In this document: positions 54,561 through 62,895 of the stretch, piece by piece
How the letters are laid out: each line of letters begins with the position of its first letter
Numbering within the stretch: position 1 is the stretch's first letter
Source of the DNA: Photobacterium ganghwense
Lineage (GTDB): Bacteria; Pseudomonadota; Gammaproteobacteria; Enterobacterales; Vibrionaceae
DNA: 64,000 bases
NCBI RefSeq assembly: GCF_003025595.1
Contig: NZ_PYMI01000004.1
Location: 124,001-188,000, forward strand
Direction: 5' to 3'
Program-made: the position numbers and the translations under genes
The notes under the pieces: model-generated
What the model saw: the letters and a program-made list of their open reading frames with translations, nothing else
The model's database searches: none
What the model was told of the DNA's origin: nothing

Positions 54561-56384
54561 GTGAGTCATACGCCTTATTCAGAAGCGTATGATTGCGGCA
54601 TGGCATATTCACCTGAAGTTAGACAAGCCGCGAAAGCGCTTTATTTAAAGGCGTGGACGCCACAAGAGATCGCTGCCGAACTTGGCCTCACTAATGAACG
54701 CATTGTTTATTACTGGGCTGACAAATTCGGCTGGCGGGATATGTTGCGTGAATTCACTGTTGATGAAGCAATCGCAACCCGTATTCAAACCCTGCTGGAT
54801 ACCCCGGACCCAACGACGCGCCAGCTGGACATGCTCGACCGGCTGATAAAGCACCACACCAACCTGAAAAAGCTTCGGACACAGGAGAAAAACAGACAGG
54901 AACCCGGATCGAACAACAGCAATAACCGTTCGAATTCAGCCAGCAAAGAAAGCACTTCCGGCAGCCGCGACAACCTGAAAAAACGCAAAGGGAAAGGAAA
55001 GAAAAACGACATCAGCGAAATAACCGCTGATCACTTTAAAGACTGGCATGCCTCGCTGTTCAAGTACCAGCTGGTTATGCGTGAAAACCTCAAACAGCGG
55101 ATCAGGAATATCCTGAAGTCTCGCCAAATTGGGGCGACCTACTATTTCAGTGGTGAAGCACTGGAAGATGCCATTCTGACCGGCGACAACCAGATATTCC
55201 TGTCCGCCTCCCGCGCTCAGGCTGAAGTATTCCGCAGCTACATTGTGTCAATCGCCAAAGAGTTCCTGGGCGTTGAGCTGACTGGCAACCCGATCATTCT
55301 CTCAAACGGGGCCGAGCTGCGTTTTCTGTCGACCAACAGCAAAACCGCCCAGAGTTACCATGGCCACGTTTATGTTGACGAATATTTCTGGATCCCAAAG
55401 TTTGATGAACTGAACAAACTGGCCTCCGCCATGGCTACCCATAAAAAGTGGCGGAAAACCTATTTCAGTACCCCATCAGCCAAAACCCATCAGGCGTATC
55501 CGTTCTGGACCGGGGACAGCTGGAAGAAAGGCAAGGAAGCACGGGAAAGACTGGATTTCCCAACCTTTGATGAATACCGGGACGGCGGCCGCCTGTGCCC
55601 CGACAGGCAATGGCGTTACGTGGTCACGATTGAAGATGCCGCTAACGGTGGTTGTGGCCTGTTCGATATTGATGAACTGCGCGACGAATACAGCGAAGAC
55701 GACTTCAATAACCTGTTCATGTGTGTGTTTGTGGATGGCTCAATGTCCGTCTTCAAGTTCAGCCACATGGAACGCTGCATGGTCGATACCTCCCATTGGC
55801 AGGACTTCAAACCCGGCACGCCTCGCCCCTTTGAAAACCGTGAGGTCTGGCTGGGGTATGACCCGTCACGAACACGGGATAACGCCTGCCTGGTTGTGGT
55901 CGCCCCGCCCATTGTGGCACCCGAGAAATTCCGGGTACTAGAAAAGCACTACTGGCGCGGGCTTAACTTCCAATACCAGGCCGAGCAAATTGACAAAGTC
56001 TTCGAGCGATACAACGTCACCTACATCGGCATTGATACCACGGGCATTGGTAGCGGCGTATGGGATTTGATTAGCGCGACCCACCCACGGGAAGCGGTGG
56101 CCATTCACTATAACCCCGAAAGCAAAACCCGGATGGTGCTGAAAATGGCAGATGTGATAGAAGCCAACCGCCTGCAGTACGACGCCGAGCACAAAGACAT
56201 TTCCATGGCCTTCATGGCCATTAAGCGGGTAACCACCAACAGTGGCAATGGCATTACCTATAAAGCAGAACGCAGTGAAATGACCGGCCATGCCGATGCC
56301 TTCTGGGCACTGGCTCACGCCCTGATCAATGAACCGCTTAACCATACCAAACAACGAAAATCGACATGGGCCACAGCAGCATGA
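54561..56384 (+). CDS. Large terminase subunit (ATPase) P-like
   Basis: 607 residues. An N-terminal helix-turn-helix ([42 protein letters not shown]) is followed by a deviant Walker A in [20 protein letters not shown], Walker [11 protein letters not shown], and a nuclease-like fold with [18 protein letters not shown] and [16 protein letters not shown]. It drives DNA into proheads. The GTG at 54561 has no clear ribosome-binding site; the in-frame ATG at 54600 is the main alternative. Confidence 0.93.
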   Translation: MSHTPYSEAYDCGMAYSPEVRQAAKALYLKAWTPQEIAAELGLTNERIVYYWADKFGWRDMLREFTVDEAIATRIQTLLDTPDPTTRQLDMLDRLIKHHTNLKKLRTQEKNRQEPGSNNSNNRSNSASKESTSGSRDNLKKRKGKGKKNDISEITADHFKDWHASLFKYQLVMRENLKQRIRNILKSRQIGATYYFSGEALEDAILTGDNQIFLSASRAQAEVFRSYIVSIAKEFLGVELTGNPIILSNGAELRFLSTNSKTAQSYHGHVYVDEYFWIPKFDELNKLASAMATHKKWRKTYFSTPSAKTHQAYPFWTGDSWKKGKEARERLDFPTFDEYRDGGRLCPDRQWRYVVTIEDAANGGCGLFDIDELRDEYSEDDFNNLFMCVFVDGSMSVFKFSHMERCMVDTSHWQDFKPGTPRPFENREVWLGYDPSRTRDNACLVVVAPPIVAPEKFRVLEKHYWRGLNFQYQAEQIDKVFERYNVTYIGIDTTGIGSGVWDLISATHPREAVAIHYNPESKTRMVLKMADVIEANRLQYDAEHKDISMAFMAIKRVTTNSGNGITYKAERSEMTGHADAFWALAHALINEPLNHTKQRKSTWATAA

Positions 56385-57403
56385 CAGAAGCACAACACCC
56401 AGAGCAGCAGACAGAAACCGAACTGCCGGCAGCATCCTGCTACAGCGTTGACAGCTACGCCGAACCGGTAGACGCCGGACGCTGGCTAACCGAATACAGC
56501 GAACTGTTTTACAACGACATGGACGACTACTGGGAACCGCCCATTTCCCCCAGTGGTCTGGCGCAAATTGCCCGAGCCAACGCTTACCACGGCAGCGCTC
56601 TGATTGCCCGCGCTAACCATGTTACAGGACGATTCATTAATGGCGGCGAGATGCGTAAGCGCCAGTTTCAGGGGTTCAGCCGTGATTACTTCACCTTCGG
56701 CCACGGTGCGCTGCTGAAAATTCGCGATCACTTCCGCCGCGTTGTGCGGTTAGAGCACATTTCGTCAATGTACTTACGGCGCCGTAAGAACGGCAGCTGG
56801 CGATTCCTTCTACGCGATAACCAATTCAAAGACTACAACGAGAATGACATTATCTGGCTAGGCCAGTATGACCCGCAGCAGCAAATCTATGGCATGCCGG
56901 ACTACCTTGGCAGCATTCAAAGCAGCCTGCTCAATGAAGATGCCACCCTGTTCCGCCGCCGGTACTACAAAAACGGTGCCCACATGGGCTTTATCTTCTA
57001 TGCGACAGACCCGAACCTTAGCCCGGAAGATGAAGAAATGATGAAGCGAACCATCGCCAGCAGTAAGGGCGTGGGCAACTTCCGCAGCATGTTTGTGAAT
57101 GTGCCCAACGGCAAAGAGAAAGGCATTCAGCTGATCCCCGTTGGCGACATTGCCACCAAAGACGAGTTCGAGCGCATCAAAAATATTACCGCGCAGGACA
57201 TTCTGGTGGGCCACCGTTACCCACCCGGTAAAAGCGGAATGATTCCACAAGGCATGGCCAGTTTTGGCGACGCTGAGAAGGTAGGTCGTGAATACGCGAG
57301 GGACGAAATTATTCCGGTTTGCGAACTGATTATGGATGAAGTGAACAACGACCGGGAAATTCCCAAATCGCTGCATTTGGAATTCAACTTGGATTTAGAA
57401 TAA
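56381..57403 (+). CDS. Portal protein Q-like (PBSX family)
   Basis: 340 residues. [54 protein letters not shown] and a C-terminal [34 protein letters not shown] match P2-type portals. It forms the dodecameric gate for packaging. The ATG at 56381 overlaps the terminase stop (ATGA); an upstream ATG at 56366 would add five residues. Confidence 0.93.
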   Translation: MTEAQHPEQQTETELPAASCYSVDSYAEPVDAGRWLTEYSELFYNDMDDYWEPPISPSGLAQIARANAYHGSALIARANHVTGRFINGGEMRKRQFQGFSRDYFTFGHGALLKIRDHFRRVVRLEHISSMYLRRRKNGSWRFLLRDNQFKDYNENDIIWLGQYDPQQQIYGMPDYLGSIQSSLLNEDATLFRRRYYKNGAHMGFIFYATDPNLSPEDEEMMKRTIASSKGVGNFRSMFVNVPNGKEKGIQLIPVGDIATKDEFERIKNITAQDILVGHRYPPGKSGMIPQGMASFGDAEKVGREYARDEIIPVCELIMDEVNNDREIPKSLHLEFNLDLE

Positions 57404-57425
57404 GGCCGCAAATGCGGCCTTTATT
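57402..57425. terminator. Bidirectional terminator between Q and the accessory operon
   Basis: AGGCCGC-AAAT-GCGGCCT, flanked by TTTATTG on the plus side and by TTAT on the minus side. It is shared by the convergent portal gene and the minus-strand membrane operon. Confidence 0.75.
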
Positions 57426-57427
57426 GT

Positions 57428-57550
57428 TTATTTCCTGCGGGAAAGAGCGCCTATTAGAAGTAGAACGACACCGATAACCATCGCGACCATAGGAAAGCTG
57501 ATACAAAAGAGTAAAAACAATAAGACAAATATGAGTTTAATCGCATCCAT
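57428..57550 (-). CDS. Small two-helix membrane peptide, 40 residues
   Basis: A short frame that reads MDAIKLIFVLLFLLFCISFP and continues to SRRK. It is almost wholly hydrophobic, with two close membrane-spanning stretches (about 5-20 and 21-36) and a basic C-terminus. The ATG overlaps the stop of the upstream gene by one base (TAATG), and AGGA lies just before it, so it is translationally coupled to the 207-residue anchored protein. Size and make-up fit a small membrane toxin or regulator. No family recognised. Confidence 0.65.
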   Translation of the reverse strand: MDAIKLIFVLLFLLFCISFPMVAMVIGVVLLLIGALSRRK

Positions 57551-58173
57551 TACCATTCCTCCCTAGGAAGTCCACATTTCTCATTAAACTCCTGCAACTG
57601 GTCATATCGAATTAAACTATCAGGGCCTAGCTCTTCTCTATATGCACGAATAAGTCCGTCAACACAGTCTTCCGCTGTTGCATATAGAGGTCGTGATTCG
57701 CTGATTTTCATGGTTTTGCTGAAGGCGTTTTGACCAGCTAGTATCAAGCCATCAAAATCCAATCCATCAAGCCGTTCAGCAACACTTTGCTTTACTTGCT
57801 CTTTCACAGTGATCAACGATGCAAACTTATCCATACGAGATAAATCTACCAACTTTTTCACTTCAGGTTTCGTAAGGTTAGGGTCGGATTCAACATAGGC
57901 ATGAAGGAGAACTTGGTTAGCAGCGATAGCTCCTAAATAACGATCATGGTCTGTATCCCTTGATTCAAGAAGTTCGCTCAAAGATTCGACCAATGAATCA
58001 TACGAGCCACCATCTATTTCAGGTTCAAAAACATAATTAAACAACCCCACAGGCCACATCAACCCTTCCGTGAAGTGATCTTTCCCGAAGCTGTCTCGCT
58101 CGCTTGTCGTAAAAATGGAGTACCCCGTAACAACAAATGATACAAAAATGTATAAACCTAATAACTGTTTCAT
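57550..58173 (-). CDS. Membrane-anchored protein in the Q-A accessory locus
   Basis: 207 residues. One N-terminal membrane helix (LLGLYIFVSFVVTGYSIF, residues 4-21) is followed by a mostly helical, acidic soluble part with GLMWPVGLFNYVFEP near 38 and a C-terminus EFNEKCGLPREEW. No catalytic motif was found. Its DNA is AT-richer than the packaging genes. It is coupled to the 40-residue peptide and points toward the portal gene. In P2 the interval between Q and A carries the lysogenic-conversion genes tin and old, so a superinfection-exclusion or defence role is plausible but unproven. Confidence 0.7.
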   Translation of the reverse strand: MKQLLGLYIFVSFVVTGYSIFTTSERDSFGKDHFTEGLMWPVGLFNYVFEPEIDGGSYDSLVESLSELLESRDTDHDRYLGAIAANQVLLHAYVESDPNLTKPEVKKLVDLSRMDKFASLITVKEQVKQSVAERLDGLDFDGLILAGQNAFSKTMKISESRPLYATAEDCVDGLIRAYREELGPDSLIRYDQLQEFNEKCGLPREEW

Positions 58174-58331
58174 AAATCAGTCCGTACAATATGAGTTAAA
58201 TTATGATTATTCGAAGTTTTTAGGGGGTTAGTGTATATCTACAATCTCCTTATTTATATAACTAGCAGCACATATCAGTTATTTGATATGCCACAAAAAC
58301 TATTGAGGCAGGGGATTTCAGAAACACTCAA

Positions 58332-58347
58332 CTGTACATAAATACAG
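58332..58347 (+). promoter_or_regulatory. Predicted LexA (SOS) box upstream of the Ogr-like gene
   Basis: CTGTACATAAATACAG matches CTGT-N8-ACAG with an AT-rich centre. It lies 45 bp before the ATG. TTTCAG and TAAATA, 17 bp apart, could be the promoter, with the -10 inside the box. Confidence 0.55.
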
Positions 58348-58392
58348 GCATACCTTACCATTGAAGCAGTCAGTCAACAGGTTAAGTCAGTT

Positions 58393-58836
58393 ATGCGAGT
58401 TCTCTGCAAATGCGGTTCTCGCGCCATTATCAGTCGCAGTGAAGCAGTAACGGATGATTGCGCGAACCTTCTGTGTTCATGTACCGACCCGGAATGCGGT
58501 CATACCTTTGTCAGCCCCTTGGGCTATAAACATTCCTTAGTACAATCGAAGATGAGTACGGCGGCTACGGTTCCCCATGTGAACGGTAGCCGCGTGACTT
58601 GTGGGTGTGGTGATCGTGCGGTGATTACAAAAACGAATCGTTTAACAAATGATTGCGCAGACCTCTACTACCTATGCAAAAATCCGGCATGCGGCCATAG
58701 ATTCGTGATGTCTTTATACTACAGCCACAGCCTTAGCCCCTCTTCGAGAGCATCAGAACAATTAGCTGTCGCGCTGGTAAAAACTTTATCTGTAAAAGGC
58801 GCTAAGCAATTACGCGAACAACTAGCCATGTTTTAA
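58393..58836 (+). CDS. ogr: Tandem Ogr/Delta-like zinc-finger late activator
   Basis: 147 residues made of two similar Ogr domains: CKCGSRAIISR...CTDPECGHTFV (about 5-39) and CGCGDRAVITK...CKNPACGHRFV (about 72-107). P2 Ogr has one such domain; P4 Delta has two, like this protein. They bind upstream of late promoters and contact RNA polymerase alpha. The first cysteines are C-x-C instead of the usual C-x2-C. The gene lies between Q and A, not beside the tail genes as in P2, and has a LexA-type box upstream. Confidence 0.88.
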   Translation: MRVLCKCGSRAIISRSEAVTDDCANLLCSCTDPECGHTFVSPLGYKHSLVQSKMSTAATVPHVNGSRVTCGCGDRAVITKTNRLTNDCADLYYLCKNPACGHRFVMSLYYSHSLSPSSRASEQLAVALVKTLSVKGAKQLREQLAMF

Positions 58837-58942
58837 CAAAATCAACATAGCGTCACTGTAAAAATCAGCTCTGGCCAATAAAAGGGATTAAGCAGATAAA
58901 GACAAGATTCTGTTATTACGGTGGATTTAAGTTTTTGCCATT

Positions 58943-59149
58943 TCACTTGTTGTTTTTACAAACGTCCGAAGCCTCTGAAAGCATTGCTTTTACCATCTTC
59001 ATTTGAGCCGCATCGAGCGGCTTTTTTCTGTCCTTCATTACCAGTTCCACCAGGTATACACCAACCTCGGTTCTGTCTTCGCCGTAAGTTTTTGCGGCTA
59101 AGGCCTCAACTATAAAATCAATCGCCTGCCAACTGATTGAATGCGCCAT
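58943..59149 (-). CDS. Small protein under predicted SOS control
   Basis: 68 residues: MAHSISWQAIDFIVEALAAK, then GVYLVELVMKDRKKPLDAAQMKMVKAMLSEASDVC. It appears all-helical, with no signal peptide. AAGGAG is eight bases before the ATG. A strong LexA box sits 25 bp upstream of the start codon. Phage 186 carries the SOS-induced antirepressor Tum; this protein is not recognisably similar but occupies a comparable regulatory role by its promoter. Function unknown. Confidence 0.7.
   Translation of the reverse strand: MAHSISWQAIDFIVEALAAKTYGEDRTEVGVYLVELVMKDRKKPLDAAQMKMVKAMLSEASDVCKNNK
59005..59027 (+). terminator. Plus-strand terminator inside the opposing gene
   Basis: AGCCGC-ATCGA-GCGGCT followed by six T on the plus strand, inside the minus-strand gene 58943-59149. 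It is the first intrinsic terminator after the ogr stop, so ogr mRNA would run antisense into its neighbour. Confidence 0.7.
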
Positions 59150-59173
59150 GTACAGTACTCCTTGCCTCAAGCA

Positions 59174-59189
59174 CTGTATGAATATACAG
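59174..59189 (-). promoter_or_regulatory. Strong predicted LexA (SOS) box
   Basis: CTGTATGAATATACAG within CACTGTATGAATATACAGTA is very close to the E. coli consensus CTGT-(AT)4-ACAG with flanking TA. It lies between the small minus-strand gene and the plus-strand zinc-binding ORF. Confidence 0.78.
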
Positions 59190-59226
59190 TAATATTAATC
59201 AATGTGCAGCACGTGTAGTTAAAAAA

Positions 59227-59460
59227 GTGACTCAACCAACTGATTTTGATGATGGTTTAATCAAAAAGCCCAGATTAGAAATTTGCGATGGCTGCAAGCG
59301 TCATCGGTACTGTATTCAAATTAACCTTCCGCCTCTTCCGTGGGCGCTAGCGGATCAAGCACAAAATCAGATTGAGTGGTCTTGTGAGCAGTGTACACCT
59401 TGGCCTGAACGTCAGCCTTTTCATGATCTTGAGAAGCAGCGCGCTCGGCGTTCTCCCTAA
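59227..59460 (+). CDS. Possible small zinc-binding protein
   Basis: 77 residues with CDGCKRHRYC...CEQCTPW, a C-x2-C-x4-C...C-x2-C set that looks like a metal site. The only start is GTG at 59227, with no ribosome-binding site, and the 3' half overlaps the minus-strand ORF 59321-59503. One of the two may be a shadow; the cysteine spacing speaks for this one and the ribosome-binding site for the other. Confidence 0.45.
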   Translation: MTQPTDFDDGLIKKPRLEICDGCKRHRYCIQINLPPLPWALADQAQNQIEWSCEQCTPWPERQPFHDLEKQRARRSP

Positions 59461-59503
59461 TTTGTTGACGAAGAACCTTCAGCCCTAATCCATCAAAACA
59501 CAT
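59321..59503 (-). CDS. Small protein overlapping the 3' end of the replicase gene
   Basis: 60 residues: MCFDGLGLKVLRQQIRENAERAASQDHEKADVQ, ending PTEEAEG. GGAGGAG lies five bases before the ATG, within the end of the replicase gene, and the frames overlap by 19 bp. This arrangement suggests coupled translation. Function unknown. It conflicts with the opposing ORF at 59227-59460. Confidence 0.55.
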   Translation of the reverse strand: MCFDGLGLKVLRQQIRENAERAASQDHEKADVQAKVYTAHKTTQSDFVLDPLAPTEEAEG

Positions 59504-61797
59504 AAATACTCCTCCGAATGTATAGCAGATAGCAGTTTGTCCTGATCTTCTTCAGGGCAATCCTGCTCATAGCGATTAAAGAACGCAGCCCAATAGTCAT
59601 TACTGGTTCTTTGTGATGCTAAATTACTGACAAAACCACGCCAGTAGCTCCGTTGCTGCTGCAGCGTATTTGCCATTTGTAAACGCAACATACGCTGATA
59701 GTTAATATCAGACTCGACTTCTTCCAACCGGTTATGAACATACTCAAGCCTGGCAAGTTGCTCATCAGTTAAATCAAGATCATCCCGCAGCGCTTTATGC
59801 TCTACCCTTAACTGCCGAACCAGCTCGTCTTTGGCCCGCTCCAGCTCATCTTTTATGGCTTCATTTCTACTATTCGCCTGCCATTGACGACAGTTAAACG
59901 CCCAACCTAAGAAATTATCGAAATTCTCAGTCGAGTTACTTCCGGAGAAAGTGATTTGGTAATGACCCACAGCTCTGACACCACGGTCACGGCGTTCCTC
60001 TCTGACCTGCTCAATTTCAGCATCAAGCGCAAGCATCCTGCTTTTATACTTCTCGATACGTGAAAAGCGCTGCTCTTCAGAAAGCTTTTTGTTATTACGC
60101 GTGATTTGATGGATTCGCTTTGTCTCTTTCAGCTTGATACGAGCACGACGTTCGAGTTCTTCATAGTGGGCATTCTTTCTTGCCAGTTTTTCTTCACACT
60201 CAGCAATAATCGCCGCCATATTATCGGCCTGGAAACTTGCCACATTTTCCCAGTCAACCGCCCTAGCAGATGCCCCAATTCCATAACGGTTGCCACGAAT
60301 CATGCCTTGATTCCCATTTTTACCTTTTGTGGTGTAGCCGACAGCTTTAACCAGATACCCTGCCCCTGCTTTGGCGTACCGAATTCGTTCTAGCTTCGCA
60401 AAGCCATTACCCCATAGTCGCTCCAGTCGGCCGGCCCAAGCATAGAAATGAGTTTCCGGCACTTTCCAACGCATCAGTAAATGGACATGAGGGTTGGGCA
60501 ATCCATCTTCATTGGCTGGCATTTCAGCCACCCAACAGTAATCCAACGGAACAGACCGTTTTTTAAAAACATTCTTTTTCACTTCCTTCCAGCGTGGATT
60601 CTGAAAGATCTTGTCCTTAGCGTCACCGCGACGAATAGGTGTGAATGGACCATCGGCAATTACTTTCCCGCACTTTTCCCCCGCCTCCCGAACCGGACTC
60701 CGGCCTCTTTTAACGCGAGCCGGCATAAAATCAGGAACCCAACCGCGCTGATATGTTTTTTGCGCCAAGTCGATAAACCGGCTGACTTCGTTGCCAATTG
60801 ATGAATCGGGATGATAGTCACGAATTTTCGTCCATGGGCCTTCAGCCCGGATGCTGGGCGCACCAAGTTCAAAAACTTCCTGACCCGTAAAGTCTGTTTC
60901 TCCGGTTGATTTCATCGCCCCCATATTGATGGCAGCCAGTTCTCCAGCTTTGCCCATGTCATCTAACCAGGTGAAATTGCCACTGGCTTTCAAACGATAA
61001 GGTTCTCGGCCATGAGGACCCATCACCACGATAGTGCCGCAGACACCCGGCTTGATACGATTTTTGGTTTGAGGCTTGCTGGTAAGAATGCGTTCCCGTT
61101 GCTCATCATCAAACGTTAACGTCGTGAATGTTGTATACCCTCCGCGCAGTACCTGCAAATAAGCACCGGATTCAAAAATTTTCCGGACTGCACGCTCAGT
61201 TAGCTGTTCAGTGAACCGATCACCTGCCTGAGGTGGCGGAGCTTCTGACGTGCGAGCCTGGGCCTCAACACGAATACGCCATTCATTCGACCAATCGCGA
61301 TGCTGCAACCTGGCCATTACTGGCGCATTCTCAACAAACCCATGGGCCTGCAAACATTTCACCGGGTTTTTCTGCCAATCCAGATGGATCGGAGTAAACG
61401 TCAGTGGCTTCACAACCTCTAATGGCTTGGGTTCCCCGTTTAAGTGCCGAGGCAACCGAGACAGCAAGTTTGCCCACTTCGTTAGCCGGTTACGCTTGGC
61501 TTGAGTGGTGAGTGTCGCCCTCTTAGCGGCTAATTCCTCCCTTGTCGGACTTTTGCGCCACTGGACAAGGCTATTATCCCCAGCCGCTTCGCGACTGCCC
61601 TGCGGGGCTGATTCCGGTGGAAGTTTTGGATCGAAGTAGCCGAGTGCACGTTTTAAAATTTTGTCGTCAGAATGATCGGCAAGAAAGAATTCAGCTTTGC
61701 TAATGGCTGCCGGTTGGGCAGATGTGAATTGTCGGATTTCTTTAGGTGCAAAAAAACCGAGAGTCTTCTCGGTATGTTCAATTACATTCAAGCTCAC
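59485..61797 (-). CDS. GpA-type replication endonuclease (HUH)
   Basis: 770 residues. The HUH motif is PNPHVHLLM (His437/His439 in this numbering). The active-site tyrosine segment is AGAGYLVKAVGYTTKG, with Tyr481 and Tyr488. In P2 A the two catalytic tyrosines are four apart (YxxxY); here position +4 is Ala, so the pair may be spaced differently or only one is used. It nicks the origin and starts rolling-circle replication. The GTG at 61797 is chosen because GGGAGG lies eight bases upstream; the TTG at 61821 has none. A coiled coil spans about 530-590. Confidence 0.88.
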   Translation of the reverse strand: MSLNVIEHTEKTLGFFAPKEIRQFTSAQPAAISKAEFFLADHSDDKILKRALGYFDPKLPPESAPQGSREAAGDNSLVQWRKSPTREELAAKRATLTTQAKRNRLTKWANLLSRLPRHLNGEPKPLEVVKPLTFTPIHLDWQKNPVKCLQAHGFVENAPVMARLQHRDWSNEWRIRVEAQARTSEAPPPQAGDRFTEQLTERAVRKIFESGAYLQVLRGGYTTFTTLTFDDEQRERILTSKPQTKNRIKPGVCGTIVVMGPHGREPYRLKASGNFTWLDDMGKAGELAAINMGAMKSTGETDFTGQEVFELGAPSIRAEGPWTKIRDYHPDSSIGNEVSRFIDLAQKTYQRGWVPDFMPARVKRGRSPVREAGEKCGKVIADGPFTPIRRGDAKDKIFQNPRWKEVKKNVFKKRSVPLDYCWVAEMPANEDGLPNPHVHLLMRWKVPETHFYAWAGRLERLWGNGFAKLERIRYAKAGAGYLVKAVGYTTKGKNGNQGMIRGNRYGIGASARAVDWENVASFQADNMAAIIAECEEKLARKNAHYEELERRARIKLKETKRIHQITRNNKKLSEEQRFSRIEKYKSRMLALDAEIEQVREERRDRGVRAVGHYQITFSGSNSTENFDNFLGWAFNCRQWQANSRNEAIKDELERAKDELVRQLRVEHKALRDDLDLTDEQLARLEYVHNRLEEVESDINYQRMLRLQMANTLQQQRSYWRGFVSNLASQRTSNDYWAAFFNRYEQDCPEEDQDKLLSAIHSEEYLCVLMD

Positions 61798-62042
61798 GAT
61801 GAATGCCTCCCAGCTAACCAAAAATTTAATTTGTAAAACTTTTCACACTATTTTTATTAATGTGATTTATTTTTCCATTTCCTTCGTTTATCCCCAATAA
61901 GCACAAATATCCCCCAATAGTCACAAACAATCTAATCGTCGGATAAGTTCCCCGTAACGTGGGGAAGACGGCCCACTGTCGCAGCTGGCACGCGTTAGCT
62001 AAGATGCTTTTGTCATCAACCACCCAGCTAAAGGAGAGCCAA

Positions 62043-62141
62043 ATGTCTGGTTTTACTGATAAACGTTCAAACAATGATTCAGATAAGTTCCATGTGCCAC
62101 AACGCGAAATCCCACCACCACCAACCAAAAATAAGGATTAA
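62043..62141 (+). CDS. 32-residue hydrophilic peptide
   Basis: It starts MSGFTDKRSNNDSDKF and ends IPPPPTKNKD. AGGAGAG lies five bases before the ATG. It is charged and Pro-rich at the end, without a hydrophobic stretch. It lies 2 bp before the membrane protein gene, so the two form an operon. Such a layout recalls a small antitoxin, leader or chaperone before a membrane effector; this is inferred. Confidence 0.55.
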   Translation: MSGFTDKRSNNDSDKFHVPQREIPPPPTKNKD

Positions 62142-62143
62142 AT

Positions 62144-62614
62144 ATGTCGAGGCATGACACCCAATTTAAAATTCGTTACTCCAATCGGTTAGAGCAAATG
62201 AATGCTTGTTTCTATTCTCGATTAGATTCAGCAATGTCTATCCTACAAATTTTTCTAGGGTCTGCCGTTGTATCCAGTACTCAATTCAACACTGTAATTG
62301 GGCTGTTCATTGCTTTGATTGCCGCAATCACACATACCGTTAAACCAGCAATAAAAGCTATTCATTCTGAGTATCAACATAAAAAATATGTTGAGCTTCT
62401 AACACAAGAGCCAACATGTGATGATGCATTACTTGCTCAGTACAAAACGATCCAGAGTCAAGATAACGCTGTACTACAAATCTTTGACTCAGCTGCTTAT
62501 GTGAGAGCAGGTATCGAGCTTGGTTGTGATGTTTCTAACATCACACTAACGAGACTCGAAATTGTTATGTCTTTTCTTGCTGGTGAATCCCTCTCAAGAA
62601 CAAATAACAAGTAA
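62144..62614 (+). CDS. Two-TM membrane protein, SLATT-like by layout
   Basis: 156 residues: an N-terminal amphipathic helix, two adjacent membrane helices (about 30-44 and 49-65, SILQIFLGSAVVSS and VIGLFIALIAAITHTV) and a long soluble helical tail. SLATT-domain proteins, predicted pore-forming effectors in antiviral systems, have this layout, but no residue-level match is claimed. AAGGA precedes the ATG. It runs against the flow of the early genes and is AT-rich, so it looks inserted. Confidence 0.65.
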   Translation: MSRHDTQFKIRYSNRLEQMNACFYSRLDSAMSILQIFLGSAVVSSTQFNTVIGLFIALIAAITHTVKPAIKAIHSEYQHKKYVELLTQEPTCDDALLAQYKTIQSQDNAVLQIFDSAAYVRAGIELGCDVSNITLTRLEIVMSFLAGESLSRTNNK

Positions 62615-62618
62615 TCTC

Positions 62619-62646
62619 ACGCCCCTTTTGGGGCGTTACTTTTATC
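62619..62646 (+). terminator. Terminator of the 62043-62614 operon
   Basis: ACGCCCC-TTTT-GGGGCGT followed by TACTTTTATC, directly after the stop. Confidence 0.85.
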
Positions 62647-62667
62647 TCCCGCCAGACAATCACCCAC

Positions 62668-62895
62668 TCATAACTCAGCGAACTCCTGTGTATCGCAAAT
62701 CAAAAAACCGCCGCTATTTTCGCCTTTCAGCAACACGCCATTTTTTGCATGAGTACATTCCAGCACTTCGCAGGCGTTTTGAATGGCCAGTTCGAGAGAT
62801 TCAAACTCACCCAGCTGCAGGTTCATTACTTCTTCGGTTGTTGCGTTACGTGTAATACCACCATCGGCACCAAGAAAAACAGCGAGGTAATTCAT
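62668..62895 (-). CDS. Hypothetical early phage protein
   Basis: 75 residues: MNYLAVFLGADGGITRNATTEEV, then FESLELAIQNACEVLECTHAKNGVLLKGENSGGFLICD. Probably a small alpha-beta protein. The start at 62895 overlaps the upstream stop by ATGA, so it belongs to the minus-strand early operon. No family recognised. Confidence 0.65.
   Translation of the reverse strand: MNYLAVFLGADGGITRNATTEEVMNLQLGEFESLELAIQNACEVLECTHAKNGVLLKGENSGGFLICDTQEFAEL

Noticed and set aside
57436-57455. TGCGGGAAAGAGC resembles part of the P2 cos sequence as I remember it (GCGGGGAAAGCAC)
   Set aside because: The match is short and partial and lies in the coding end of the 40-residue peptide. Cos should be near here, but this string alone does not fix it.
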